64,000 nt of DNA from Chitinophagaceae bacterium UBA1931 (GTDB lineage Bacteria > Bacteroidota > Bacteroidia > Chitinophagales > Chitinophagaceae), in the NCBI GenBank assembly GCA_002337125.1, contig DDFJ01000004.1:1043889-1107888 (forward strand), read 5' to 3'. This document shows positions 16,215 to 25,206 of this stretch, one piece after another. The first letter of the stretch is position 1. Each line of letters starts with the position of its first letter. The notes beneath the pieces were generated by a model, which saw only the letters and a program-made list of their open reading frames with translations, had not been told where the DNA came from and ran no database searches. A program made the translations under genes and the position numbers.

Positions 16215-18836
16215 ATGAAGATTTTTTTCAGCCTTGTTTTCTGTTTCACAATTCTGCAGGTTTCGGCACAGATGCCCGGCATGGGGCAAGGTGGCGGACA
16301 AATGAACATGGGGCGGCTCTACGGTAAAATTGTTGATTCCAAAACAGGTAAACCTATTGAAGCAGCATCTGTACAGCTTATTCAAAATAAGTTCGATAGT
16401 GTATCACGCACAAGAAAAGAGGTGGTAGTGAACGGCCAGCTTACCCGTAACAACGGCGATTTTAGTCTTGAAGGTCTGAATGTAATGGCACAATACAAAT
16501 TAAAAGTAACTGCCATTGGTTATAAAACAATTGAACAAAAAGCAGCATTTACATTAAAAAGTGGTGGCGGCGATATGAGTTCAATGCTCAACAATATTGA
16601 TAAAGACCTTGGTAATATTAAACTCGAAGCTGATGCAAAAGAATTAGGTGAAGTTGTTGTAACAGGCCAACGCCCTACTCTTCAGCTTGGTATCGACAGG
16701 AAAATTTTTAATGTAGATAAGAATATTGTTTCAGAAGGTGGTACCGGCGTGGATGTAATGCGTAACGTACCCACAGTAAATGTTGATATTGATGGAAACA
16801 TTACACTGCGTAACAGTGCACCACAGATATTTGTTGATGGCAGACCAACCACTTTAACGTTGGAACAAATTCCTGCCGATGCAATTCAGAGTGTGGAATT
16901 AATCACCAACCCTTCTGCAAAGTATGATGCAAGTGGTGGTCAATCAGCCATCATCAACATTGTTTTAAAGAAAAACCGTCGTGTGGGTTACAGCGGCAGT
17001 GTTCGTGTTGGCGTTGACATGCGTGGTAAACTTGGTGGCGGTGGTGATCTTAATATCCGCCAGGGAAAAATCAACTTCTTTGCGAATATTGGTTTAAACC
17101 AACGTAAATCCATTTCATTTGGTGAAACGAACCGTACCAATCTTTTAGATAAGTACGATAACACACTTTTTACCCGTAACAGGAATACCAGCACAGGAAC
17201 GTTTGGTTTTGGAAGAGCAGGTTTTGATTATCTCATCGACAACAGGAACACTCTTTCTCTTTCAGGTTCGTTAATGAGAGGTAATTTCAATTCTCTTGAT
17301 GAAAACACCATTCACTACGATACACTTGAGCCAACATTTAAACGCATCAATGAAGACCGTTACACAAATGGTAAAAGCGAGATGCGTAATACCGGCGCTC
17401 AGCTTAGTTATAAACACAACTTTCCAAAAGCAGGCAATGAATTAACTGCTGATGTTAACTATAATAAAAGCAGAAGTGTAAACGATCAGGATATCAACTT
17501 CAAGAGGTTTGATGCTTCAATGAGCCCCATCTCACCATTAGTCACCCAGATTATTGATGGAGGTGGAAACAGTTCATTCTTTGTTGCACAAACCGATTAC
17601 GCCAATCCAATTACAGAGAACACAAAAATTGAAACAGGTCTTCGCACACAAATCAGGTGGTTTGAAAGTTTCCAGAATTATTATGACATGAATGGTGTGC
17701 TTGATACAAAGAAAAGCAACGAATACAAATACACTGATTATGTTCATGCAGCATATTTCACTTTCTCACAAAAAATTAAAAAAGCAAACCTGAATTACCA
17801 GGTTGGTTTACGTGCTGAAAGTTCAAAATATAATGGTGAGCAGGTTGGCAAATCAACAACTTACAGCAACCAGTTTCCACTTGCTCTTTTCCCAAGTGTT
17901 TTCCTGTCAAAATCGTTCAAAGGAAAACAGGATATGCAGTTGAATTACAGCCGTCGTATCAACCGCCCAAGCTTTTTCCAGTTGTTACCTAATACTGATT
18001 ACAGCGATATCTTTAACTACCAGACAGGTAACCCCAACCTCAAACCGGAGTTCACCAATTCACTGGAGTTGACTTATCAAAAAACATACGGCGAAAAGAA
18101 TAATACATTCCTTGCAACCGTATTCGGCAAACAAACAAACGATCTTATTTCAAGATACCAGAGCTACAGTAAAATTGGCGCAAGCACTGATTCTGTATTA
18201 ATGAGTACTTACATCAACGCAACAAGAAGTTATGCAGCTGGTCTCGAGCTGGTGTTCCGTAATACTATCAGCAACTGGTGGGAACTGAACTACAATGCAA
18301 ATGTTTACTATTCAAAAATTGAAGGCAGTGCATTAATGCCTGACCTGGCAAACGAACGTACCAGCTATACCATTAAGCTCAACAATACATTTAAGCTGGG
18401 TAAAGGATGGACAATGCAGTTCAGTGGTCAGTACCGTTCTAAATCTATTCTTCCTGTTTCCACAAGTAACAGTGGCGGCGGTGGTGGTTATGGTGGCCGT
18501 GGTATGGGAGGCGGTATGGGACCAGGATTTGGTTCTCAAATTTCAACAACACAAGGTTATATTGCTGCCAACTACGATTTTGATTTTGGTGTAAGAAAAG
18601 AATTTAAGATCAAGAAAAATACAGCTGTTGTTTCTGCAAACTGGAGCGACGTATTCAGCACAAGAGAAAACAGGGTGATTTCTTCATCACAATACTTCTA
18701 CCAGGAAAGCTGGAGAAGAAGAGACCCGACTTTTGTTCGTGTTAACTTCTCTTACCGTTTCGGCAAGTTTGATGCTTCACTCTTCAAACGCAAAAACAAC
18801 CGCATGGAAAGCGGAGATGATATGCAGATGCAGTAA
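16215..18836 (+). CDS. outer-membrane beta-barrel TonB-type receptor with CarboxypepD_reg N-domain
   Basis: An 873-residue outer-membrane protein with signal peptide MKIFFSLVFCFTILQVSAQ. Next comes a carboxypeptidase-regulatory-like domain (GRLYGKIVDSKTGKPIEAAS, to about residue 120), then the plug (GEVVVTGQRPTLQLGIDRK, VFVDGRPTT-like region, IPADAIQSVELITNPSAKYD), then a long barrel ending SYRFGKFDASLFKRKN. The barrel resembles OMP_b-brl_3 receptors rather than SusC. Met/Gly-rich stretches lie directly after the signal peptide (MPGMGQGGGQMNMG), near residue 755-775 (GGRGMGGGMG) and at the C-terminus (DDMQMQ). No SusD partner follows. Ligand unknown; the Met clusters hint at metal contact but this is inference. 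Confidence 0.92.
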   Translation: MKIFFSLVFCFTILQVSAQMPGMGQGGGQMNMGRLYGKIVDSKTGKPIEAASVQLIQNKFDSVSRTRKEVVVNGQLTRNNGDFSLEGLNVMAQYKLKVTAIGYKTIEQKAAFTLKSGGGDMSSMLNNIDKDLGNIKLEADAKELGEVVVTGQRPTLQLGIDRKIFNVDKNIVSEGGTGVDVMRNVPTVNVDIDGNITLRNSAPQIFVDGRPTTLTLEQIPADAIQSVELITNPSAKYDASGGQSAIINIVLKKNRRVGYSGSVRVGVDMRGKLGGGGDLNIRQGKINFFANIGLNQRKSISFGETNRTNLLDKYDNTLFTRNRNTSTGTFGFGRAGFDYLIDNRNTLSLSGSLMRGNFNSLDENTIHYDTLEPTFKRINEDRYTNGKSEMRNTGAQLSYKHNFPKAGNELTADVNYNKSRSVNDQDINFKRFDASMSPISPLVTQIIDGGGNSSFFVAQTDYANPITENTKIETGLRTQIRWFESFQNYYDMNGVLDTKKSNEYKYTDYVHAAYFTFSQKIKKANLNYQVGLRAESSKYNGEQVGKSTTYSNQFPLALFPSVFLSKSFKGKQDMQLNYSRRINRPSFFQLLPNTDYSDIFNYQTGNPNLKPEFTNSLELTYQKTYGEKNNTFLATVFGKQTNDLISRYQSYSKIGASTDSVLMSTYINATRSYAAGLELVFRNTISNWWELNYNANVYYSKIEGSALMPDLANERTSYTIKLNNTFKLGKGWTMQFSGQYRSKSILPVSTSNSGGGGGYGGRGMGGGMGPGFGSQISTTQGYIAANYDFDFGVRKEFKIKKNTAVVSANWSDVFSTRENRVISSSQYFYQESWRRRDPTFVRVNFSYRFGKFDASLFKRKNNRMESGDDMQMQ

Positions 18837-18858
18837 TAACACAAACAGTCAACAATAG

Positions 18859-18893
18859 AAAAAACCTCTGTACTTTTAATACAGAGGTTTTTT
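18859..18893 (+). terminator. Rho-independent terminator of the TonB-type receptor gene
   Basis: The stem AAAAAACCTCTGTA / TACAGAGGTTTTTT with a 7-nt loop is followed by further T residues. Confidence 0.88.
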
Positions 18894-18925
18894 TATTAAA
18901 TCTTTTCATCTTTAAAAAACAGACC

Positions 18926-19582
18926 ATGAAAGTAATTGTCACTGGTGCAACAGGAATGGTAGGCGAAGGTGTTTTACATACCTGCCTCAATCATCCCGAA
19001 GTAGAAACAGTTCTTGTTATTGGCAGAAGATCCTGCAATGTGCAGCATCCCAAACTGAAAGAGATTGTACACAAGAATTTTCATGATCTTTCTTCTATTG
19101 CCGAACAACTTTCAGGTTATGATGCATGCTTCTTTTGCCTGGGCGTTTCATCAGTTGGTATGAAAGAACCGGTGTATTATCATCTCACATACAAATTAAC
19201 AACACATGTTGCCGAAACTTTGGTAAAACAAAACAAAGCAATGACGTTTTGTTATGTTTCCGGTGCAGGAACCGGCAGCAGTGAAAAAGGACGGCTCATG
19301 TGGGCAAGGGTGAAAGGAAAAACAGAAAATGATTTAATGAAACTTCCTTTCAAAGCAGTTTATAATTTCAGACCGGGAATTATTGAAGCAGGCAAAGACA
19401 TGAAATTTACAAACAAGTGGTACAAGTATTTTGTATGGCTTTTATGGATCATTAAGAAACTTTCGCCCGGCAGTATTACTACACTTGAACAAATTGGCAA
19501 AGCAATGATTAGTGTTACAAAATCGGGGTATGAAAAGCATGTGCTTGAAATAAAAGACATTCATATTGCTGCTGCACGATAA
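18926..19582 (+). CDS. NAD(P)-binding Rossmann-fold (atypical SDR) protein
   Basis: A 218-residue protein beginning MKVIVTGATGMVGEGVLHTC, an NAD(P)-binding glycine motif TGATGMVG close to the extended/atypical SDR type. YVSGAGTGSSEKGRLMWARV and NFRPGIIE match NmrA/epimerase-like relatives. The catalytic YxxxK is not in the canonical place, so it may be a non-catalytic or NmrA-like member. It starts a possible three-gene plus-strand group with the CPBP protein and a methyltransferase; the 62-nt gap is short. Substrate unknown. Confidence 0.8.
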   Translation: MKVIVTGATGMVGEGVLHTCLNHPEVETVLVIGRRSCNVQHPKLKEIVHKNFHDLSSIAEQLSGYDACFFCLGVSSVGMKEPVYYHLTYKLTTHVAETLVKQNKAMTFCYVSGAGTGSSEKGRLMWARVKGKTENDLMKLPFKAVYNFRPGIIEAGKDMKFTNKWYKYFVWLLWIIKKLSPGSITTLEQIGKAMISVTKSGYEKHVLEIKDIHIAAAR

Positions 19583-19644
19583 ACGAAATCAAAAGCTGCC
19601 CTGTTCATTTATTCAATACATTTACAGCATACATTTTTTTATTT

Positions 19645-20364
19645 ATGCCTGGAACTTTTGATTGGGACAGTAACAATACAAATGCATTTATAGCGATTGT
19701 TTATACAGCAGTTGGTTTTGCTGCATATTGGTTTATTGCAGAAAACGAACAGATCAAAAAAAAATATTTCAATAACGGAAATGATGAACAAAACCAGGTT
19801 CGCTATGTAGTGTTTCAGAAACTGGTTGGTGTACTTTTTCTGGGCATCATTCCTGCTGTTTATTTTTTATCATCAACTGAATATAGTTTGGCAAAGCTTG
19901 GTGTGCAGCTGGGAGATTACACACATTCATTGATGTATATCGCAGGCATGGCGGCTCTTATTCTTGTAATGAACTACTTTGCTTCATCAAATCCAAAAAA
20001 TCTTGAACGCTATCCGCAAATGCGTTTAAAGGAATGGAATAAAAAACGAATTGCTGCTGATGCATTTTCATGGGCAGCTTACTTACTGGCTTATGAATTT
20101 TTATTCCGTGGTGTATTGTTGTTTGTTTGTTTTGATGCATTTGGTTTCTGGCCGGCAGTTGCTATAAATCTTTCGTTGTACTCAGCAACACATATTCCTA
20201 AAGGGCCGGGTGAAACATTTGGTGCAGTTGTGTTTGGCTTGTTGTTATGTTACATCACTGTTTCAACACAAAGCCTGGCAACAGCATTTTTTGCACATCT
20301 TACAATGGCATTGTCCAATGAATTCTTTTCTGTACATCATCATCCTGAAATGAAATTTGTTTAA
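19645..20364 (+). CDS. CPBP-family intramembrane glutamic endopeptidase-like protein
   Basis: A 239-residue polytopic protein with about six or seven hydrophobic segments. The CPBP (Abi) motif 1, normally EExxxR, reads YEFLFRG near residue 150, so the second Glu and the Arg are kept and the first Glu is Tyr. Motif 2 histidine is in SATHIPKG (about residue 182) and motif 3 is in AHLTMALSNE. Relatives process prenylated or lipid-linked proteins or act in immunity to bacteriocins; role here unknown. Its stop codon overlaps the methyltransferase start by one base (TAATG), so the two are translationally coupled. Confidence 0.82.
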   Translation: MPGTFDWDSNNTNAFIAIVYTAVGFAAYWFIAENEQIKKKYFNNGNDEQNQVRYVVFQKLVGVLFLGIIPAVYFLSSTEYSLAKLGVQLGDYTHSLMYIAGMAALILVMNYFASSNPKNLERYPQMRLKEWNKKRIAADAFSWAAYLLAYEFLFRGVLLFVCFDAFGFWPAVAINLSLYSATHIPKGPGETFGAVVFGLLLCYITVSTQSLATAFFAHLTMALSNEFFSVHHHPEMKFV

Positions 20365-20990
20365 TGAATACACAGGAAGCATACAATGCATGGGCATCGC
20401 AATACGATACTAACCTCAACAAGACAAGAGATCTTGAAGCTGTTTCGTTACGCAATACCTTATCATCGCTTTCATTCAACCGTTGTCTTGAAATTGGCTG
20501 CGGTACAGGAAAAAATACAATATGGCTGAAAGAAAAAGCAAATCATATTACTGCTGTTGATCTTTCAGAAGAAATGCTGGCAAAAGCAAAAGAAAAAATC
20601 AACAGTACAAATGTTCATTTTCAGCAGGCAGATATAACAAGCGATTGGGATTTTGTAAATGGCAGTTACGATCTTGTTGTGTTCAGTTTAGTACTGGAAC
20701 ATATTCATAACCTTGATTCAATCTTTGAAAAAACAGCTGCTGTTGTAACAACAGGCGGATTTGTGTACATTGGCGAACTTCACCCCTTTAAACAATACAG
20801 CGGAAGTAAGGCAAGATTTGAAACAGAAGCAGGGACACAAATCGTCACCTGTTTCGATCATCATATTTCAGATTTTATTCAGCCTGCAAAAAAACATGGC
20901 TTTGCTGTTAAAAATATCAACGAGTATTTTGATGAAGATAACCGCAATGAAATTCCAAGAATACTTACAATACTGCTGAAGAAGATGTAA
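20364..20990 (+). CDS. class I SAM-dependent methyltransferase
   Basis: A 208-residue protein with motif I CLEIGCGTGKNTIWL (about residues 40-54), motif II ITAVDLSEEML, the acidic FQQADITSDW and motif IV YDLVVFSLVLEHI. These define a small-molecule-type Methyltransf_11/25 fold. The substrate cannot be told from sequence. It is coupled to the CPBP gene by a one-base overlap. It converges with ackA across a hairpin. Confidence 0.88.
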   Translation: MNTQEAYNAWASQYDTNLNKTRDLEAVSLRNTLSSLSFNRCLEIGCGTGKNTIWLKEKANHITAVDLSEEMLAKAKEKINSTNVHFQQADITSDWDFVNGSYDLVVFSLVLEHIHNLDSIFEKTAAVVTTGGFVYIGELHPFKQYSGSKARFETEAGTQIVTCFDHHISDFIQPAKKHGFAVKNINEYFDEDNRNEIPRILTILLKKM

Positions 20991-20994
20991 AAAC

Positions 20995-21037
20995 AGAAGA
21001 CCCTGAAGGTTTTGGAAACCTTCAGAGTCTGATCTTC
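20995..21037. terminator. hairpin between the convergent methyltransferase and ackA genes
   Basis: An inner stem CTGAAGGTTT / AAACCTTCAG (21003-21025) is extended by AGAAGA / TCTTCT. On the minus strand it is followed by a T-rich stretch, so it probably ends the pta-ackA transcript. Confidence 0.65.
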
Positions 21038-21052
21038 TGAGTATAACTGAAA

Positions 21053-22252
21053 TTAACTTTTCAGCAAATCATAACACTGCTGTACAATTTCCAGCTCTTC
21101 ATTGGTAGGTATCACCAGGATTTTAACCGGAGATTCAGGCGTATTGATTTCTCTTATTTCGGAAGAGCGGATTTCATTTTTCGCTTCATCCATTTTTATA
21201 CCGAGGAATTGCATATCGGTACAAACACGTTTGCGTATATCACTTGCATTTTCTCCTACACCTGCAGTAAACACAATAGCATCCAAACCATTTAATGCAG
21301 CAGCATAAGCGCCAATGTATTTTTTAATGCGGTATGCATACAAATCAAAAGCAAGATCAGCATTCTTATCGCCCTGGTCGATCAACGCTTTAATATCACG
21401 CATATCACTTAAACCGGTTAAACCAACCATCCCGCTTTTCTTGTTCAGCAAATCACTTACTTCTTTAGCTGAGTAACCCATTTGTTCAATCATATGAAAA
21501 ATCACAGCCGCATCAATATCACCTGAACGTGTTCCCATAATCAACCCACCAACAGGACCAAAGCCCATTGTTGTATCAATTGATTTACCTGCATCAACAG
21601 CAGCCATACTACTACCGTTGCCAAGGTGAATGGTAATCACTTTCGCATTAGGATTATTGAGATAAGCATTTGCCTGCTTACTTACATACCTGTGCGATGT
21701 ACCATGAAAACCGTAAGCACGGATATGATTTTCTTTATAGAAAGATTGAGGAATTGCAAAACGGTAAGCTCTTGCTGGCATGGTTTGATGAAATGCTGTA
21801 TCAAACACACCAATCTGTTTTGCCTTGGTGAAAATTTTCTCTGCCACCTGTATGCCAATATAGTTGGCAGGATTATGCAAAGGCGCAAGCGAAAACAATT
21901 CTTTGATTTTTTCTTTTACTTCATCGGTAATAATGGTTGTTGCAGCAAAGCTTTCACCACCATGCACCACACGATGACCAACTGCATCAATATCAGCCGG
22001 GTCCTGTATCACACCAATTTCTTTATCAGTCAGCAAACGTGCAACTTCGTGCAATCCTGCTTCATGATCATTCAGCTGCATTTTTTCTTTCACCACTTTC
22101 TCTTCACCATTCACAAAAATTTTATGTGTAATGGATGAATCATCTAATCCAATACGTTCAACCAAACCACTGCAAACCGGTTTTTCATGAGGCATTTTAA
22201 AAAACTGGTATTTGATAGAACTGCTGCCGGTATTAATTACAAATATGTTCAT
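21053..22252 (-). CDS. ackA: acetate kinase
   Basis: Catalyses acetyl phosphate + ADP = acetate + ATP. The 399-residue protein has the N-terminal NTGSSSIKYQFF, the active-site GFHGTSHRYV, the phosphate loop HLGNGSSMAAV and GTRSGDIDAA. It lies 14 nt after pta on the same strand, forming the standard acetate overflow/activation operon. Length and motifs are complete. Confidence 0.98.
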   Translation of the reverse strand: MNIFVINTGSSSIKYQFFKMPHEKPVCSGLVERIGLDDSSITHKIFVNGEEKVVKEKMQLNDHEAGLHEVARLLTDKEIGVIQDPADIDAVGHRVVHGGESFAATTIITDEVKEKIKELFSLAPLHNPANYIGIQVAEKIFTKAKQIGVFDTAFHQTMPARAYRFAIPQSFYKENHIRAYGFHGTSHRYVSKQANAYLNNPNAKVITIHLGNGSSMAAVDAGKSIDTTMGFGPVGGLIMGTRSGDIDAAVIFHMIEQMGYSAKEVSDLLNKKSGMVGLTGLSDMRDIKALIDQGDKNADLAFDLYAYRIKKYIGAYAAALNGLDAIVFTAGVGENASDIRKRVCTDMQFLGIKMDEAKNEIRSSEIREINTPESPVKILVIPTNEELEIVQQCYDLLKS

Positions 22253-22266
22253 TGCTGTTTCGATTA

Positions 22267-24360
22267 TTATTTTTCCTGTGCCTGTATTGCTGTTATAATG
22301 ACTGTATTAAAAATATCATCTACTGTACATCCCCTGCTGAGATCGTTAATTGGTTTATTCAACCCCTGCAGCATTGGGCCAATTGCTAATGCACCTGTTT
22401 CACGCTGTACAGCTTTGTATGTGTTGTTACCGGTGTTGAGATCGGGGAAGATGAGCACACTTGCCTGTCCTGCCACTTCCGATCCCGGCATTTTTTGTTT
22501 ACCTACAACCGGATCAACCGCTGCATCGTATTGAATAGGTCCTTCCACTTTCAGATCAGGACGTTTTTGTTTTACAATTTCTGTTGCCTTTCTTACTTTG
22601 TCCACATCAGCACCTTCGCCCGATGAACCAGAAGAGTAAGACAACATTGCAATGCGTGGTTCAATACCAAATGCTAGACTGCTTGCTGCTGATGAAATGG
22701 CAATCTCTGCCAGTTGTTCTGCAGTTGGATCAGGATTTACGGCGCAATCACCAAATACTGATACACGATCGGGCAGACACATAAAGAACACAGATGATAC
22801 AATTGAAATGCCCGGTTTTGTTTTTACAAACTGCAATGCCGGACGAATCGTATGTTGTGTTGTGTGTACTGCACCTGAAACCATACCATCAGCCTGTCCT
22901 TTGTACACCATCATTGTACCGAAGTATGAAACATCGGTCATTAGGTCACGTGCCATTTCCATTGTAAGATTTTTGCTCTTACGCAGTTCGTACAATGTGT
23001 TCACGTAATCATCGTATTGTTCTGATGTGGCAGGATCAATGATGTGAATGCGGCTTAAATCAACTGTTAAACCCAACCGTTTAAACGAAGCTGTTACTTC
23101 TGCAGGTTTACCTAAAATGGTGAGTTCAACAATTTCCTGGTTCACTAATCTTGCTGCTGCTTTTAAGATACGGTCGTCGTTACCTTCAGGAAGTACAATA
23201 TGCTGTGTTTTACGTTTTGCTCTTTTTGTAAGCTGGTACTGGAACATGTGCGGTGTAATACCTTCGGGTTTGAAGGTGATGATTTTTTCATCAAGCTTGT
23301 TTACATCCACATATTTTTCAAATGTGCTGATGGCTAACTGAATCTTCTTGGTATTATCAGCCGAAATTCTTGAACGGATGGTACCAAGTTTAGCACTTGT
23401 CTGGAATGTTCCTTCTTTTACAGAAACAATAGGCAGTACTGATGGCAAACCTTCCAGCAAACGCATTACCGGAGGTTCGGGAGTAATACCCGCTGTTAAC
23501 ACCACACCTGCAATTTTTGGATAGTTGTGCGATTGACCTGCCTGCAATGCACCAATGATAATATCGCCACGGTCACCAGGAGTTACAATCAACACATTTT
23601 CGCTGATATGATCAAGGAAGTGCGGCAAATGCATGGCACCTGTAATCATTACATCCACCTGGTTGTTGAGCTGGTCTTCACCAAAAAGAAGTTTACCGCC
23701 AAGTTGCTCGGTAATTTCTTTCATTGTGGGATTCTGCAGGTTTTTATCTTCAGGAATAATCGAAAGAATGGTTCCGTTTACAAGTTGTGAAGTAAGCAGT
23801 TCACGCACATCTTCCACCATTTCCTTTTTCACTTTGTTAACCACAACTGCCAGCACCTGCACATCTCTCGATTTAAAGTTGCGCATTACCGTGCTCACTG
23901 TATTTACCAGCTGGGCTGTAGATTTACTTTCGCCTGAAACCACAAATACAACCGGTGCGTTTACGTTTTTAGCGATGGTGGCATTGGTTTCAAATTCAAA
24001 TGCTGTGCCTTCACCTAAAAAGTCACTTCCTTCAATAACGGTGAAATCGTAGGTTTCTTCCAGCATTTTTACTTTACGGATGACAGTATCAATTAAATCG
24101 CCACGCTTTTCCGTTTCCATCTGCCTCATGGCTTTCTGGCGGGTAAACGCATAAGTGTCGTCGTAGGCAATGGGTAACCCAAAGTAGTTAACAATCATTT
24201 CAATATCTGCATCCTTCTTTTCCTTGGGATCTTCGTTAATGAGAGGCTTAAAATAGCCCACTTTACGGGCCTTTCCCAGCAACATATTAACAATACCAAG
24301 CGCCACAATCGACTTTCCGCTATAGGGTTCAGCAGTAGCTATAAAAATTGTCTTTGTCAT
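22267..24360 (-). CDS. pta: phosphate acetyltransferase (long form)
   Basis: Catalyses acetyl-CoA + phosphate = acetyl phosphate + CoA. The protein of 697 residues is the long, three-domain form: an N-terminal BioD-like P-loop domain (ATAEPYSGKSIVALG), a central DRTGG domain, and the C-terminal catalytic PTA domain (HIVLPEGNDDRILKAA, SYSSGSSGEGADVDKV, VEGPIQYDAAVDP). The start is set at MTKTIFIATAEP; an ATG 21 nt upstream lies in a TAACTTTG promoter box and would be in the untranslated region. First gene of the pta-ackA operon. Confidence 0.97.
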   Translation of the reverse strand: MTKTIFIATAEPYSGKSIVALGIVNMLLGKARKVGYFKPLINEDPKEKKDADIEMIVNYFGLPIAYDDTYAFTRQKAMRQMETEKRGDLIDTVIRKVKMLEETYDFTVIEGSDFLGEGTAFEFETNATIAKNVNAPVVFVVSGESKSTAQLVNTVSTVMRNFKSRDVQVLAVVVNKVKKEMVEDVRELLTSQLVNGTILSIIPEDKNLQNPTMKEITEQLGGKLLFGEDQLNNQVDVMITGAMHLPHFLDHISENVLIVTPGDRGDIIIGALQAGQSHNYPKIAGVVLTAGITPEPPVMRLLEGLPSVLPIVSVKEGTFQTSAKLGTIRSRISADNTKKIQLAISTFEKYVDVNKLDEKIITFKPEGITPHMFQYQLTKRAKRKTQHIVLPEGNDDRILKAAARLVNQEIVELTILGKPAEVTASFKRLGLTVDLSRIHIIDPATSEQYDDYVNTLYELRKSKNLTMEMARDLMTDVSYFGTMMVYKGQADGMVSGAVHTTQHTIRPALQFVKTKPGISIVSSVFFMCLPDRVSVFGDCAVNPDPTAEQLAEIAISSAASSLAFGIEPRIAMLSYSSGSSGEGADVDKVRKATEIVKQKRPDLKVEGPIQYDAAVDPVVGKQKMPGSEVAGQASVLIFPDLNTGNNTYKAVQRETGALAIGPMLQGLNKPINDLSRGCTVDDIFNTVIITAIQAQEK

Positions 24361-24378
24361 ATTATAAATAATGAACAG

Positions 24379-24386
24379 CAAAGTTA
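24379..24386 (-). promoter_or_regulatory. -7 promoter element of pta-ackA
   Basis: TAACTTTG fits TAnnTTTG and lies 18 nt before the chosen pta ATG. No clear -33 partner. Confidence 0.5.
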
Positions 24387-24565
24387 ACCGGGCATCTGCA
24401 CTTTTTTATCTAATCATAATCAGTAAAAAAAATGAAAAAAGTCACTTGCCCGGTGGGTTACTAGTGCTATGAGCTGCCCGAAATAAAAAATGCACTGCTT
24501 TTGGCTCATTCATATCTATTTCTGTATATTTAGTTTATTAACCCCTAATAATAAAAACCATTCAA

Positions 24566-24973
24566 ATGAGAAAGATTATTACCTCCGGGATCGTTGCCGG
24601 AATTGCTTTAGTTGCTTTTGCTTTTGCCGCATTAAAACTCATGCCTATTCTGTTGCCCAAAATTGCAGAAGAATATTACAGCCCGGCCTTTATTAACGAT
24701 TCAGCCCGAAACTTTTTGTACTATGTACATCCTGTTGTACTTGCCTTTGCCCTTGCATGGTTCTGGAACAGGTTTAAATCCTTATTAAAAGGAAATTCAC
24801 TGATGCAGGGAATTGAAATGGCTGTTATTTATGCATTGGTTGCAACTATTCCTTCATTACTCATTACGTACAGTGCCATTGATGTAAGTCTGTTGGTTGT
24901 ATGGAGCTGGGTATTGTATGGTTTCTTCCAGGCATTGATTGCAGCATTTATTTTTTCAAGAATGCATGCGTAA
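24566..24973 (+). CDS. small polytopic membrane protein of unknown function
   Basis: A 135-residue protein with four predicted membrane segments (IITSGIVAGIALVAFAFAAL; FLYYVHPVVLAFALAWFW; IEMAVIYALVATIPSLLITY; LVVWSWVLYGFFQALIAAFI). No catalytic motif is visible. The stretch between segments 2 and 3 is basic. It is a single-gene unit followed by a strong hairpin terminator. I do not recognise the family. Confidence 0.75.
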   Translation: MRKIITSGIVAGIALVAFAFAALKLMPILLPKIAEEYYSPAFINDSARNFLYYVHPVVLAFALAWFWNRFKSLLKGNSLMQGIEMAVIYALVATIPSLLITYSAIDVSLLVVWSWVLYGFFQALIAAFIFSRMHA

Positions 24974-24995
24974 AGCTGTACACAGCAAATGAATT

Positions 24996-25022
24996 AAAGC
25001 CCCGGCGTATTGCCGGGGCTTT
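24996..25022 (+). terminator. Rho-independent terminator
   Basis: The stem AAAGCCCCGGC / GCCGGGGCTTT with a 5-nt loop is followed by T-rich DNA. It ends the small membrane-protein gene. Confidence 0.88.
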
Positions 25023-25056
25023 TGTTTTTTTATTCATCAACATACAAACCAATTTT

Positions 25057-25206
25057 CTAAAGTGATTTGTTACGGTTATTACGACACCTGTTGCTGCAAT
25101 ACTTTACGTCATCCCATACCTTTTCCCATTTTTTTCGCCATGTGAACGGACGGTTACAGGTGACACATATTTTTTGCGGAAGATTTTTTTTATTCGTTTG
25201 TTTCAT
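25057..25206 (-). CDS. DUF2256 small four-cysteine protein
   Basis: A 49-residue protein reading LPQKICVTCNRPFTWRKKW, then DDVKYCSNRC. The pattern C-x2-C ... C-x3-C with the RPFTWRKKW core is diagnostic of DUF2256, a probable zinc-binding ribbon of unknown function. Its start codon lies inside the end of the photolyase-like gene (17-bp overlap), so the two are translationally linked. DUF2256 is frequently encoded next to this photolyase family, implying a shared role. Confidence 0.9.
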   Translation of the reverse strand: MKQTNKKNLPQKICVTCNRPFTWRKKWEKVWDDVKYCSNRCRNNRNKSL

